Source: Saturnia japonica (lineage: Eukaryota; Arthropoda; Insecta; Lepidoptera; Saturniidae). From it: a stretch of 64,000 nt of DNA. Positions 12,601 to 27,600 of the stretch are shown one piece after another. The notes under the pieces were generated by a model, which saw only the letters and a program-made list of their open reading frames with translations, had not been told where the DNA came from and searched no databases. Location: positions 13,038,001 to 13,102,000 of the forward strand of contig CM065326.1 of the NCBI GenBank assembly GCA_033032175.1, read 5' to 3'. The position numbers and the translations under genes are program-made. The number at the start of each line of letters is the position of its first letter. Within the stretch, counting starts at the first letter, position 1.

Positions 12601-15600
12601 CATCCATCCATCCATCCATCCATATCCATATCCATATCCCTGGAGCCTCAAGCGGCTTTTACAGCTCGACCATAGCTTGGGGGCGAGCGCTTAAGGCACT
12701 CAGCCGCGAAAGCGTTGCATTACTCAAGGGTGCCAAAGTGTCCGAACCAATTAAGTCGCGAACTGGCTAATTCCCTATCCATAGAAATTCGAGCTAAACT
12801 AACATATACATATATACGTGTCCCTGCCTCCTGGGAGGAAGGAAGGAACATGTGTATATGTATAACACAGTAAAATCTAAAAACGATGGCCATGCTAGCC
12901 TCTCGGTAGCTAGGTATATAACGACTGATTCCAAAATGCAACAAACCAAAAGAGTGTCATTGTGACGGTTATCAACATGTACATGATTGTCGTGACCCAG
13001 TCAGGTATAGATCCCTTCCTTCTCCTTTATTTTAAGAGCTCAGCTCTTGTCGGTGGAGCAGTTGCCACTTTTCTCTATCCTCTATTCTTTTAACCTCTTG
13101 ATATGACACGACTCCCACTATATCCTCCACTTGGGTAAAAGCTTCGTCTAGAAATTCCTCTTCCTCGCTTTCCTTTAATTTTTCCTTCCATAATTGTTTT
13201 GAAAGAATTTGTCGTTCCGTATCAAGTGTCCAATACTTATTTCCTCTTCTGTTATCTATATTTCTCATCAATCATTCTTAACACTTCCTCATTTGCAATC
13301 CTACCACCCCGCTTGATTACTGGTTATAATTATTATATGCTAAGCCCGTGAGCTTCTATAGGTTCAATCTATACTAATATTATAAAGCTGAAGAGTTTAT
13401 TTGTTTGTTTGTTTGAACGCACTAATCTCAGGAAGTACTGGTTGGAATGGAAAATTATTTTAGTATTGGACAGCCCATTTATATAGGAAGGCTATAGGCT
13501 ATATAACATCACGCTACCGCTAATAGGAGCGGAGCATCAATGAAAAATGTTGCAAAAACGGGGAAAATTTATTCCTTTTGAAAGTTTCCATTGCGTGCGC
13601 TGCGTAAATGGTTAAAGTTACGCACAATAATGTGCGACGAAATTGTTTCTTTTAAAAAGATCAAAAAAAAAGTCCGCGATAGAATTTGGCTATCTTTTAA
13701 GGTTTTTTCAATATAACCTTTTATATGGTAATAAAATTTGTTCTAAAATAATGCATTATTTGCAAAGGTGTTTTTATATACATGGTATTAATCCTTATCG
13801 AAATAGATACGTTATTCATCACAAGTATTTCACTTTGGACAATATTGCCCTTTTGTTATATTGATTACCTATACTTACAATTAGGTATTTGCTACCTTCA
13901 ATTTTGTTGACGGCTGACATAAATTCTATTGAACTGCATATTAATAACAAGCAGCTTCTGTGTTGTTACGTGTGTGTACTCAAAATGAAATCATTTTCCT
14001 GTTTATGCGGCTAACAATATTGTTAATTAGTTGAAATCTCATTCCCCGACAATATTACACAGGAATTTAAAGTAACAATTATGCAAGCCTTTAAGTGTCC
14101 CGCTGTTAGGCAAAGACGCCTCTTCCCAAGGGAATATCACACTATTTCAAACGCCAAGAAATCCACAGTTCTGAACTGTTGCCACATAATTATTGGTACT
14201 ACAAAAACTTTTCTCAAGCGTTCCGCCCTCTTATAACGCACGCATCTCGCATTAGCAAAGCGATAGCAGAAATCGCTAAATATTTAGGAAATACGTAATA
14301 AGGAAGCCGGTCTTTTCACGATGTTTGCCTTCACCGTCACCAATTTAAATGAGCATAATGTATGCGAAATCCGAAAAAGTAGTTGTTACATGCCGTGTTC
14401 CGAACCCGCGGACGTCGAATCGATATTCCATCGATCATAAACAACTCAAGCACTACTACTTGAGCGTTAAGTACAATCATTCTCTATAACGTAAATGAGA
14501 TTCCTGAACCGCACTCAACGAAACAAATTTTAATAAAAACTTTTGATTTACATAACCATAGAGTCAACTTACCCTTGAATATAGCTTCTTTTGTGACTGA
14601 CTATTTGATTAAAAATAGATACTAGCCGTCGCCCAATGATTGAAATTCGACCAACGACTTTTTAATCATAGATTATTTTCTGTTTGACATTTGCAGTATG
14701 AACCTAACCAATGAATATTATATCACTTGCTGTCACTTTTCATTGACATTGAGTGACAATTATAATATTGGGGGGGGGGGGTCTAAGTTCAATGGCACTG
14801 GTCATTTTAGGATTCGCAATAGGTATTAATTTATTTAATTTAATATATTAGTAACAGATATTAGATTTTAGCCTACTGCACTCCTTCTCCATATAAACTT
14901 AAACCATGCCAAAACTTACATACTTCCGTCCGCGTAATTTTCGTAAAGTTTTTGTTTGACGTATTAATATATTGATTAAGTTATTAATGTCATCTGATGT
15001 TATGTTATGCGACGATGTGCCCCAAGATGGTAAAATGGTAAGCCTAGTGGAAGGGACTAGTTCTCAAGTGCAGCTGCCGGAACACGCCTATAGGTGCTCG
15101 GCGATAGATTTTCGACTTGAGGACGGTAGCTAGCCAAGCGCGTATTAAAAAATGTCCTACAACCACACGGTGTTTTTCTTCACTGAAAGCTCAAGCCCTT
15201 TGTATGGATTCGAACTCACGTCAATCGACACGATGTCCTGACACGCTACCACTGAACCTATCAATGCTTTAATATCCAAAGTAAAAGCTATTAATTAAAT
15301 TAAATTGTAGAAACGCATGTCGCCATTTTCAAGGTATTCGACTAAACATGCAAGCGGTGATGCATGACTCACGCGACCATATTTGGGGGATCATCCAAAA
15401 GTAGCCGTCGGTCGCGCCCTGCTGTGAACATCTGAAAATAACACACGTTAATGCTGTTCTAACTATAGTAATAGTTTATCTGCGTGCCGACAGAGTTATT
15501 TGTATAACGTAGGGACGTAAGACACTTGTATTGTCGATAATAAAACTATCGATAATATTGCAACTAATTAAAGCTTTTTACGTCTGACTTCAATACTAGA

Positions 15601-18600
15601 ATAAAATTATAAAATACTAATCTCATTATTTAGAATTAGTAAGACAAAAGTTTTTTTAAATTGTGTTACGTTCTTCAATAAACTTCCTAAGCAAATTACC
15701 GTACAATAAGTTCAAAAATCATGTTACCAAGTTTTATTTCCGGAAGGGTGTGTAGGGTGGAACATGACGTGTGAAGTCGAATGATCTCTGGAATGGAATA
15801 TCTTTCTGTACATCAACCAAAAATTAGAATAATTGTAAACAATACAAAAGAAATATTGATCATCCTAATCGAGTTTTGATAGAAGTTTTCCGAACTGGTA
15901 GTATGAGTACTAGTGTTTTGAAAGTCATAAGTAACTTTTAGGGCTTAAATTGAATAAAATGTTTATTTATTTATTTTAATCTTGATTCATGGGTTCTCGC
16001 TTATATTATGTTCATTTTAAGGTAAAATTCTGTTCTTAAATATGTACGTGAAACACCGTGTTACGGTTGATGTATGTATTTGAATGCTAGTCCTCATTTT
16101 AGGTGTCATAATTTAATTAATGTCTTAGAGATTGACTGTAATATTTAGTACAGAGGTGCCTTTAGGCTTTGTGCGTTACCATTTATCAGTTGAGAGATTG
16201 TGAAAAACGCTAAAACCTATAAAGTACAAGAAACCTTTACATATTGTTACCGCACCATGCCTGAATCGAAAACATTAATTCAGAACAATAAATAAAAAAA
16301 TTCTATCGTAACTTTGCAGAGTTTATTTTTGTACCAATGGAAAAAAATGGATATCTTTATCGATAATTGAATCGTACAACACTATTCCCTACCCTCTACT
16401 TAATTCCTTGTGCACACATATTCTAGCCTCAACTCTGAGTACCAGAACAATAAATATGTCGTGTATTAGTTTTACCTTTAAGTAAAACATTTTTAGTTTA
16501 CGTTGTATCTAAATGAATTTGTAGTTTTGCCAAATTTTGTGTTAGATAGCTATTCGATTTCGAATATGACACTGAAAAACGGCTTGATCGATTTAGATGA
16601 AACTTTTTAACGGGAAGAATATGTCATCCCTCAATTGATAGGCTATAAAAATATTATTAATTATTTTAGAAATTATAAAAAAATATTTAAATTTTTTTTT
16701 CTTTAATCTGATTTTAATAAATGAAAAATGCCAAGATGTATGTCACCCCGAAGTAGAAGTAGTACTTCCAAAACTCTATAACTTTTTTCTTTTTTTTCGA
16801 TCTGACCTTACTGTTTCCTGAGGGGCCCTATCCAAAAGAGCCGCTGATGGCTTTTACAGCTTTACCAGGCTCAGGGGCCAACGCTTAAGGCACCCAGCTG
16901 TGAAAGCGTGGGCAACAAGCGCGCAAGGGTGCCAAAGTGGCCGGACCTCAGCTTGGGCTATTGCCGCGATTGCAAAACTCTCTTTCCGAGACGTAAATCA
17001 CTATGGTACTGTAACTGAGGTTATAAATTCGTCCGGAGCAACGGCTATGCGGTTAACATTAACATGAAATTATCAAAATAGAAGAAAGTAATTCTCAGTA
17101 CCTACCGCCCACTATTTCTCTAATACAGTGCTTTTCAAAGTGTGGGTCGCGGCCTTCTGGGGGGGTCGTGAAACCACTATAAGGAGCCCGCGAATCCTCA
17201 GTAACAACGAACAAAAAAAAAAGTTTAAAAATATATTTTACATACTCTAAACTACAATGACACTGAACAGCTCTTGTTAGCCAATTAGCATACCTATCAT
17301 TCAACCTCTTATTTCTTGCAATTAGAACTTTTGTAACTTACAATCATCCTCATATTGTTATTTATCCACGCACACAAACACACACATCTCGCACACTCTT
17401 GTAGCACTCTTAAGGTAGTTAGTATAGAATAAGTATATTTGTATTAAATGTTCATATATTCAAAATAAGTAAATTCTTAGAGAATAATGTTTTGCTGTAA
17501 TTTTTTTTTATTTTTTTTTTAAATTACGCCGCACGATGACTTTCATATTTATTTTTCTTTATTTATGTTGTTCTATTATATTGTATAAAAACCTTTTACC
17601 CAAGATACAGGATCTCCTAGTTTGGGTATCAGGGCACGCTTCACATTTACATTAACATGAAGGTTAGTTTTTCGTTAACTAATTTTTCCCCTCGTGGATC
17701 CGTTTTGGTACTGATAGAATTAAATATAATGAAAAAATCGGCGTTTGGCGATGTAAAAATATACTTAAATATGTTTTTAGCCGATACCGTATTATAAAAT
17801 TTTATAAATAAATTGTACGGGTTCGATATTTGTAATATAACATAATTCAGGTTACAAACAGGGGAGGATAGGGGGTCATATTTTTTTTCCATAATAAGGG
17901 GGTCGTGTCTTGAAAAAGTTTGAAAAACACTGCTCTAACAGTTTCAATTTTCGATAGAAAAAAAGATTCCACCACAGCCGCGTTTATGATAAAGAACTAT
18001 CCATTTTTCTATAATTATCAATATAAATCATTTCATTGCAAAAAAACTACGTTACCGGCATACTTTACTTAACATTATCTGCACTGTTTATGTTATGTTA
18101 CCTAAACTGTTCAGATATGATCTGTGAATTAATATAATATTACGTAAACATAAAGTTGTTCTCGGTTGATAAGAACGCACAGTAGGAGAGATGTTATATT
18201 TTATAACGTACTAGCCGTGCCCTCGGTTGCGCTCACGTGGATTACAGATTTGCCGTCGCCCGATCGATATTTTATACCCTCGTTCACGTTACTATAAAGA
18301 CAAAAATGCTTATTGTGGGTGTTCTATAAAATATAGACACATACGCTGACTTTTTGGTAGGTCTTTTTAAAGTCTACAATTGTGTAGTACATTAATTTGA
18401 TATATCTTAAATGCTTTACTCAGCATAAGTCATCGAAGCGCTCGAATCGATTCACTATGACCGGTTTTTTTTATGTTTGCAAGGAACCTTAATTATTTTC
18501 CTAAAATAAAAGTATCCTAAGTTACTCCTTATAACATCAACTATTTACTAGTGAAAGTTCCGTGAAAATCAGTCCAACGGTACCGGAAATTAGCTGAAAC

Positions 18601-21600
18601 AAACATCCAGACAGACAAAAATTTAAAAAATCAGTTTGTTTGTTATTGGTTTTGTACTTTCATACATTTAGTAAAAAGCTGTTATTTTGACATTACAAAC
18701 GGACACATCAACTTTATTTATTTGTATAGATTGGAACCGAAAAGATGTTAAGGTCATTCAATAACATTATGTTACTCTGAACCTGTTTTCGTAATAGGCA
18801 TACGACAAGTTATCACAACTGTTATCAGTTTAAATATAATAAAACATATATTTATTCTGACTAGCTGTGCCCCACGGTTTTACTGATGTTAAATATATTC
18901 GACCGCTTTTCCTATCTACTACTATCGTACTTGTTTGCCAGATTTCTTGACGTTCTTGCTTACTGCTCCACCTTTTAGGGTCGTAGCGTGAACTTATATA
19001 GTCTAGAACCTTCCGCAATAAATAAGCTATAAAATGCAAAAATAATTGTTGAAATCTGACTGGTAGAAACAGAGATTAGGGTGTTCAAAAAAAAAAAAAT
19101 TGAGCTTATAGACGTTTTATAAATTCTGGTAAAACGATTTCTGAAGCAAAAAAAAAAAACAAGGAAACCACAGACAAACCATATTTCATAGACAAAAAGT
19201 TACTACCGCTATAGGAAAATACTTTCGTCAGACATTTGAACATATGTTACGTACGAGCACAATATAGATCTTTGTCCGTCACAGGAGCTCTTTGTACAGC
19301 TTAAGACAGTCCGATGACCCTATCAGCCCGCCTTGACGATGACTAAGCGTTAGCTAATGAAAATATTTGTAATGGTAACCCAGTCGCAGTTTCATTGTCA
19401 TTGGTAACATAGCAAAAAATGTTGATACCTTTGCCCTTTTTTAATGTATGGTTTCTGCAGATGATGTAGGCAGAGTTTTTGGTGGGATCTTGAAGTGAAA
19501 TGATCTTGTTTTTATTTTTAATTCATTAACTTAGGTTTTTGACCTTAAATTATATAATATTGTTAGCGTTTTGCGTGATATAGTTTGGTTACTGTGAACT
19601 GTGAAGAGGATTATAAATATAAACTGGGAGCAAGCATTTTGAGGTTCCATAAAAAGTCCCTAGATATTCTAACAAGGTAGCCACCATCTTGTTGGGATAA
19701 TGAGACAGGACACTCTTTATTCGCTTGATAATGGCAGTAATGGATATCAATAAAGAAAGGGGACTAATTGCCAAGTTAGGAAGGAGAAGAAAAAGATGTA
19801 AGCAACTTCGCTAATGTCAAATGTGTCAAGAGTCAAGAATACTTTTTAAAAGAATTAATCAATGAAGTGTTGAGCTTTTTTTACGTAAACAAAATATTAA
19901 TCTATGCAACATGATTCCGGTTCCGTATAGAACGGGTTTTCATGTAAATTAGCAGCTATGGTTTTTCATTAAATAATAGAATTTATGTATATCAGCTGTT
20001 TCTCAATAATAATATTCTTCGTTTATGTTATAATTAAAAGAACGTGTGTGGTGTGTGATCTTTTAAAATAGAAATTACAGTTTTTATGTCACCCGCTATT
20101 CATAATTATGGTTTTGGACTGGTCAAATAAGTAACAATTATTATCCGTTACTTGATCACCAGTCTTTTGGAAACTATAGGATATCATTATAACCCTCATT
20201 AGGGATGACAAATACTTAAAAAAAAATGAGTCAGTAATCGCTTTAAAATCAACAATGAGACATAGACGCGATAGTGGAGTATTTATATAATACAATTTCC
20301 CGGAATAACTTGAAAAGCCACGATCGCGAACTATGTATTGATTTTACAGGAATATATCCTTAACAGTAAATAATATATATAAATTAATAAGTCCGTAGAT
20401 GTATTTTTTCTAATTTTCCTGATGGACGTCTATTATAAACGATCACGGAATACGAAACTGAAATTTAAAAAAAAAAATGTCTGTTTGCTTATTTCCTTGA
20501 CCGATTCTTATGAAATTTTGTACGCGGAAAGTTTATGTCATTATACAAACTATAGGCTACTCTAGCTGTGCCCTACGGTTTTATCCGTGTTATTTTTTTT
20601 ATGACAAACATCGCCAACGCACCCGTGTAGGCAATTTTTTATACTTTGTGAAAAACTATCGACATTTTAATGAGGAATAAATTACTCGCTGATACTGTAC
20701 CTTTATATAGGTGAAAGTATTTTTAAAATCGGATCAGTAGTTTTTGAATTTATCCATTACAAAAAAAAAAAAACTAAAAATCAAATCTTTCCTCGTCATA
20801 ATAATATTATAGGCTATAAGAATTATCAAAAATACGTTTAAGTAGAGATGGAAAAAAGAGCTCAACCTATTTTGATAAAATTTTGTAGACGGGAAGCATA
20901 AAAATAAAATTACCGGGACGTAAATACTTACCTACTGCATCATAAACGCGTACGGAGCCACGAGGCATCACTAGTCTATCTGTGTATGTAATCTTTAATA
21001 TGTTTCTAATAAAATAATTATCTATGCCGCTGATTACTTATCATTGAAGTATTTCTACTTAATTATAACGAGTTCTTTGAAAATATAAATTGATGTAGAT
21101 TTATTTAATTAGATTATTATTGTTTGATCAATCATTATGATAACGTTATTTGTTTGTTTGATGTTACACCGACGTAGCATGTAGTGGATACTATGCAAGG
21201 TTCAACTGTATTGACACCATGATAGGTAATCATCACACGCTTTTATCCTACTGCGAAGAAGTAGGGTTGTTTTTCGCGTGTATGTATCTATGTATGCTCT
21301 ATTTCTTTGGCATGTTCAACGGCTTGAAGGATTTCAGCGTACGAGGTGTCGTTAGATTCGTCTTAAATGTGGGAGTTACAAAGGCTATATAATATTTAAG
21401 TACGACGTCTGGAAATCAAATAAAATGCAAAAATAGAAAAAACCATCAAACCTGGCTAGATTAAAAGTGGTTGGAAGGGATCGCGACCACCATACACATA
21501 GTAATAAAATAAACATCTTCACAGTGATTTTCTTTCAGTTTGTCGCGTTTCGGGTTTTTCTCACCCTTATTTTTGAATATGTATTCACTAAGATGTTTCA

Positions 21601-24600
21601 CATTTGCCCGTATTTTTTTAAGATACCACGTGGAAGGTGTAATAAGAATTTTCAGCCAACGCCCGTACCTACATAAATAATATTCAATGAATATCATTAA
21701 ACATGTTTTCCTGTTAATAAAAATAGTTGTAATCATATAGAACGTACGCGGTACGGTGTCCGTTCGTTCAACCGGCGCGCGCGCACGCATGCGTCATGCT
21801 GCTTATTTGGATCTCGCGAGTGTTGACCTTGGCGCGGGGTGGCCGACTGTCGGCATCTTCACGGTTACCCCTCTTATAGGGTAGGTTGATACTACAATGA
21901 TAAACAAGTTATGCAGATCGTATAAATAAGGTATTGACGGATTAGCATGTGCGTAGCCAATTTAATAATAAAAAAAAAAAATCCAGTGCTCTGCCAAGGA
22001 CGAAATAAAAAGTACAAAAAAAAGTTGTATTAGTCAATCTATATTATTAAAATAAAGCGGAAAAGTTTTTTGTTTGTTTAAGTACGCTAGACCCTATCAG
22101 ACATTAATTAGGCTACAACTCTCAGATAGCCTTAAATATTGGTTTATATTCCGTAAGTCGGAAGTCGAGACCCTCCCGAACTGCTTTATCCGCGTGCGCT
22201 GGCGTAATCGTCATTGATACGGAAATACAATGTTCAACAAAAATATTGTTCCTTAGTATTTCTAAAAAATAGTTACCGATTGCATATGCCTATCTTTTAT
22301 ACATAAGCTACAAATAGGGGTTTGTTGAAAATTAAAAACTGACTTATAAGCATTATTTTTAGACATGGCATATTAATCAAGACAATTTTATGAAGTTAAA
22401 TTTTGCACTGTATAGTATGTTATTTGGACACATAGTTTAAGGGATAATGAAAAATTAAAATAATTTGTACTTGCGGGAAGAACAATTGTGATAGGCGGCG
22501 CGGTGTTTGTCGTATAAAATTAACACGGATGAAACCGTGGGGCTCAACTAGTCTGTATATACAAAGCGAAAGGTTATTAATTTACTCGCCGACTAAACAA
22601 ATTAAATAAATTTGCCATTGATGTCGAGGGACCGTTCTTGGTTCTGTGAAATACTTTTTAATCTAAGAGGTCGCCAACTGCAATGATAATTTTATTTATC
22701 TGTTTAGTCAGCGAGTTAATTAATAACCTTTCGCTTTGTACAAACAGATTACCCAATGAAACTTTTCTTTATTTTTGTTTTATACATTTTAGTGTCTTCA
22801 GTGACACTCGCTAGATTAAAACCATTCGATTTACGTAAAAATCAACAAAATCGGCCCACGCATTTGGTCTCTAGAGCGCTACAAAGGAACAAACATCCAT
22901 AGGCTATTATACAAGGTGTCCAGAAAGGGTATCGGGTATTTGTTTTCGCGCCATATTCGAAACGGGGCGTCTAAAGGGTGCGGGGAGGGGTTCGTGGCGT
23001 CCGCCATTTTGTGGAGTTTTAGTCACGATGGAACAGTACTCGGGGACGCATCGCGCATTTTGCGTACGAGCGTATTATCGTAATGGTGATTCAATAGTGA
23101 CTGCTCAACGTCTCTATCGTGCGGAATATCGTACACGCCACGCGCCAAGTGTCGATAGCATTAGGAAATGGATCAGAAGAGTGCCAGCAACGTAACGGTC
23201 ATCATTTGGATAACATCATCTTTTCCAAATAATTCTCCAATTCATATGCTAATAATAAACAATAAACTTTTTTATTGCATACAAATAATTTTTGTTTCAT
23301 TGAACTTACAAATACCCGATACCCTTTCTGGATACCTTGTATAAGCACATTACTCTCCTTTCCGTCGCGCAGTCGGGTAAAAAGGTCGAACGCTGAGAGA
23401 AAATCTTGCGAATGCGATTGTACGATTCAATTTAATAGTTTGACAATGTTCGTGTAGAGACAGGAGTGTGTTTACACGATTAACAAGTAGCTTGTCCCAC
23501 TCGACGTTTTATAAATAGGTTAGGTTTTAACCGCACGGTATGGAAACCGCAGTGGCGCGGTGGCGAGCCAGACCGCGGCTAACAGGAAACATGCTCACCT
23601 TAACCGTTCCAACGTTAATTAAACTGTAACATTAAATAATACTATAAGACTTACTGTGCCCCACAGTTTTATCCCTGTTTGGTAAATACGGTACAATCTA
23701 AATATAATGGCTACCATCAAGAACTCAGCATTCCATCGGTTGGAATACATGGACCAGGAGATGGTTTCACAGTTTCACGATACTACAAATACTAGATATC
23801 GCCCTAAGGTCGAAATTCAACCAGCGACTTTTTGATCATAGACTATTTTCTGTTTGACATTTACAGTATTCATAAGCAATGAGTATTATCTACATCATTT
23901 GCTGTCACTTCTCATTGAGTGACAATGTCAATATTTTGGGGGTTCTAGGTTCAATGGCACTGGTCAGGTTAGGATTCGCAGTACTAATTAATTAAATTTA
24001 ATATATTAGTAACAGATATTATAGATAAATTTTAGCTTTCTGCACTCCTTCTCCATATAAACTTTAACCATGCCAAATCTCAGTCTTCCGTGCACGCAAT
24101 ACGTTTAAAAAGGAATACAAAGCTTTTGTTTCACGTATTAATATATATAGATAACTCCTAAAGAAATTTTTATTTCGTGCCAAGATGGAGGTTGCCGTAA
24201 TACTATGACTCTGAAGCCCAGTACGTGTGGTTCTGTTGTGGAGGGAATTAAATTGAACAGCTCTTCAGAACACTCACCATGACTGAGACGATAGAACACG
24301 CTCAGCGAGGCGATGTTCCTGCGCAGCTGAAGGGGCTCGATGTATTTGATAACGTCTGCCTCATTAACAATGCGAACAGCCCGTCTCTGCAACCTGTCCA
24401 GAGCATCGAAGAAATATTTTGCGGATCCATCCCAGAGATGTGAACAGTATTCCATACACGGCCGAACTTGTACCTTATAAAGAAGAATATCTGGGCGACC
24501 GAACTTTGTTTTGTATCTTAAAAAAGAAACACTTAGGTTATCTATAAACGAAATTTCATATCAAATCGTTGGAGTCATTTCCGAGGAACAAATTACATAA

Positions 24601-27600
24601 ATACATTACTCACTTAATAGTAATAGATACGGTTAATCGGGCGTGGTAAAACGTCGCAACCTATTCAGGATTCAGAGTCTCCGACATGTACTAGAGAGTA
24701 CTGTACTCTACTATTTCCTGGGGAGTTCCGATTTGGTCACTGTTGTGAACGGACGTGTCGCTCCGTTTTCAATTTTGACCATCACGTGACTTAATTGTTG
24801 CGATCTTATATTTGGAATTTATTTCAAATATATTGTTGCAGTTACGACGTAAACCAACTGGTGTCTAACGCTCGCGTGGTAAACCGCACTTTTCGGTGCG
24901 ACTTGCTTGTTTTTTTTGTAAATCCACGGTTTTGTGGTCACTTGCTGGATACCTGACGGTGCCAACGAAGGCAAGTGGGGCGTGACCCGAGCAGCCCGCT
25001 GGTTGTCTCCTTCAGAGGCAAACAGCCAGACTCGGACGGGCCTGGGAATCTAGGCCTTTGCGGTTATCGCATAGTCTTGCCCCAGGTGTCTCCTGCCAAA
25101 CCTTCCGATCCTGCACACTCCATCCCCGGGAACCTGTTTGGGCCTAGCCCGGTTTAATTACCGGTGTGCGTCCTCGGCCCCGGGCTTGTTAGGGCTCCTT
25201 AGGGTTGATAGGTCCTTCCTGTGTGTCATTGCACCTTGACAACAGGTCTCTTGCCGACTCCGATAGTCTTTTAAATTTTTTGGCGCACCCCCCTGCCCCT
25301 AAGGCAGGGAGGCCTTTAAATTTAAAATTAAATAAAAATGTCCCACTGTCCTCCCTCTTCTGCCGCCATGGCAAATAACGTTGCCGACCTGGCCACTTGC
25401 ATAGGCAAGTTGCAAGCCAGGATGAAAGCGCTGGAGTTTCAATACCAGCGCTATCAAAATTTCGTCGTATTACGGTGTCCCTCTCTAGACGAGGAATACC
25501 GTAATCTACCTGAGAACGCCTGCGTGCGTCGCACCGCTGCGACCGCGACCCGTCATGAGGCCGTTTCAGGTAGCGAGGCGGCCGCTTCAGGTAGCAAGGC
25601 GGCCGATGACGTCACGGCCGCGACCGTTACATCCACTGGCGCCGCGCCAGTCGGCGTCGCGCCCAAACGTCCTGCGCGCAGCGTTACGCGCCTGTCCGCC
25701 GCGTCATCCGGGGCCATGGCCGCGCCTACGGCCACGCCCCCTGTCCCGACTAGCCAATCGCGCGGGTCAAGCCCCGCCTCCGTCAGGCGAGGGCCGCGAA
25801 ATTCGCGGTCACAATCTAGGGTTACCAAAAATAGTCCGTACGTCCGTCCCGCGCGATCCACGGAAACCGCGTTAAAGACGAAAAATTCGTTTTCGGCCCT
25901 TCCGGTCGAACAAGACTCGCCCGCGAATCCAGATCCATCTCCGGAGATGGATACCGAGAACGACGGCTTCACCGTCGTGGCGTCGCGTAAGCGAACGGCG
26001 CGTAGCAGTCCGACTGCTCAACCGGCGCCTAAGGTAATAGCTAAGGCAGTAGTCAGGGGCGCCGCCGCCCCCGCGTCCTCCCAGCTCCCCGCGCCCGCCG
26101 GCGGGAAAAAAGAGCGTGCCCCACCTCCAATCATAATCCGGGACAAGGCAGCCTGGATGGGAGTCTGCAATGAGATGCGCAGACTCAAACTCGACTACCA
26201 CAAGGCTAGAAACATAGTCAACGGGATTTCTATTTCGGTGAGTTCTTCGGAAACTCACCGTAAACTAACCACCCTCCTCCGGCAGAAAGGTCTGCAATTT
26301 TATACGTATTCGCTCGCGGAGGAGCGCGTCCTCCGAGTGGTCATCCGCCGCATTCCGGTGGAGCTCGACCCGTCGGAGGTGTGCTCCTCGCTCAAGGAGC
26401 AAAGTTATCCCATCCGGGAAGTACACCGGATGTACAGTAAAGATAAGCGGCCACTACAAATGGTAGTGGCCATATTGGACCTTTCCCCCGAGGGAAAGGC
26501 CATCTTCCAGCTAGAGACGGTGTGCGGGCTCTCCGGGATTAACGTGGAGCCCCCACACAAAAACCACCAGCCTGCGCAGTGCCACAACTGCCAGCTGTAC
26601 GGGCACGCTGCCCGTAACTGTCACTCTCGTCCGCGGTGCGTAAAGTGCCGAGAGGACCACCCCACCCGGGAGTGCACGCGCGAGCGTGACTCCGTCGTCC
26701 CCCCGAGCTGCGTGTTATGCGGGGAGGAGGGGCATCCCGCGAATTATCGCGGTTGCCCCAAGGCCCCGCGTACCACGCGGCCACGTACACAGAGGCAGGC
26801 GGCCCCCCGGGCGGCGCCCCCCGCCTCAGCCATCCAAGCGCAACCCCTGCTGGCGTCAGGGGAATTTCCCGCGCTGCCAGTCTCGCGCCAGCTCCCGGCC
26901 GCCGCCGGCCCCTCCGCACCCCGCGCGGTGCAACCGCAACCCGTGCGTTCATCGCAGAACGCATGGGGCCCCCGTCGCCCCAATCCACAGCCCCTTATGG
27001 CTATGGATATTCCCGCGCCCCGCGCTCCTGCGCCCCGCGCTCCTGCGCCCCGCGCGCCCGCTAACGCTGTCGTTAATAGTAGCGACTTAATGATACTGCT
27101 CCTTCGCGAGCACGATATCCGCGAGCTCATTGACTACAATGACCATCTGGAGCGCTTCGGTCTCATCAAGACCGCTTGCGCGTTCCCCCGCCTCTCAGAG
27201 ACACTACAACGTCTCGACCGTGAGGCGAGTAACAGTAATAATAACTTAGGGCCTTTCAATGGCAAAGTTTAAACCGAAAGCGTTAAATCTTTCGTTTTTT
27301 AACGCACGGAACCTATATCCGCAGCGTGATCTCGTCGCGACCTTTCTTAAAGATCACCAAGTAGATGTTCTTTTAGTGCAGGAGACGCTCTTAAAGCGTG
27401 CTAAACGTGATCCAAAAATCGCGAACTACAATATTGTAAGAAATGACCGGGCCGGCCGCGGGGGCGGCACTCTCATTTATTACAAACGATCGTTATATTG
27501 TACGCCGGTAGATCCTCCGATACTTACCAATATGGAAGTATCCGTGTGTAGACTAGGAATGACCGACCACCCGTCCATAACGTTAGTCTCAGTTTATCTC

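Noticed and set aside
21461..21790. Opposed ~100-codon frames
   Set aside because: They are AT-rich, partly within a shared repeat, with no recognisable domain or splice support.
23519..23535. Telomere-like TTAGG wording
   Set aside because: There is only a single short GGTTAGG, with no array.
25553..27130. Many long open frames on both strands within Jockey ORF1
   Set aside because: They arise from high GC and few stop codons; only the 25338-27272 frame has zinc knuckles and Gag-like order.
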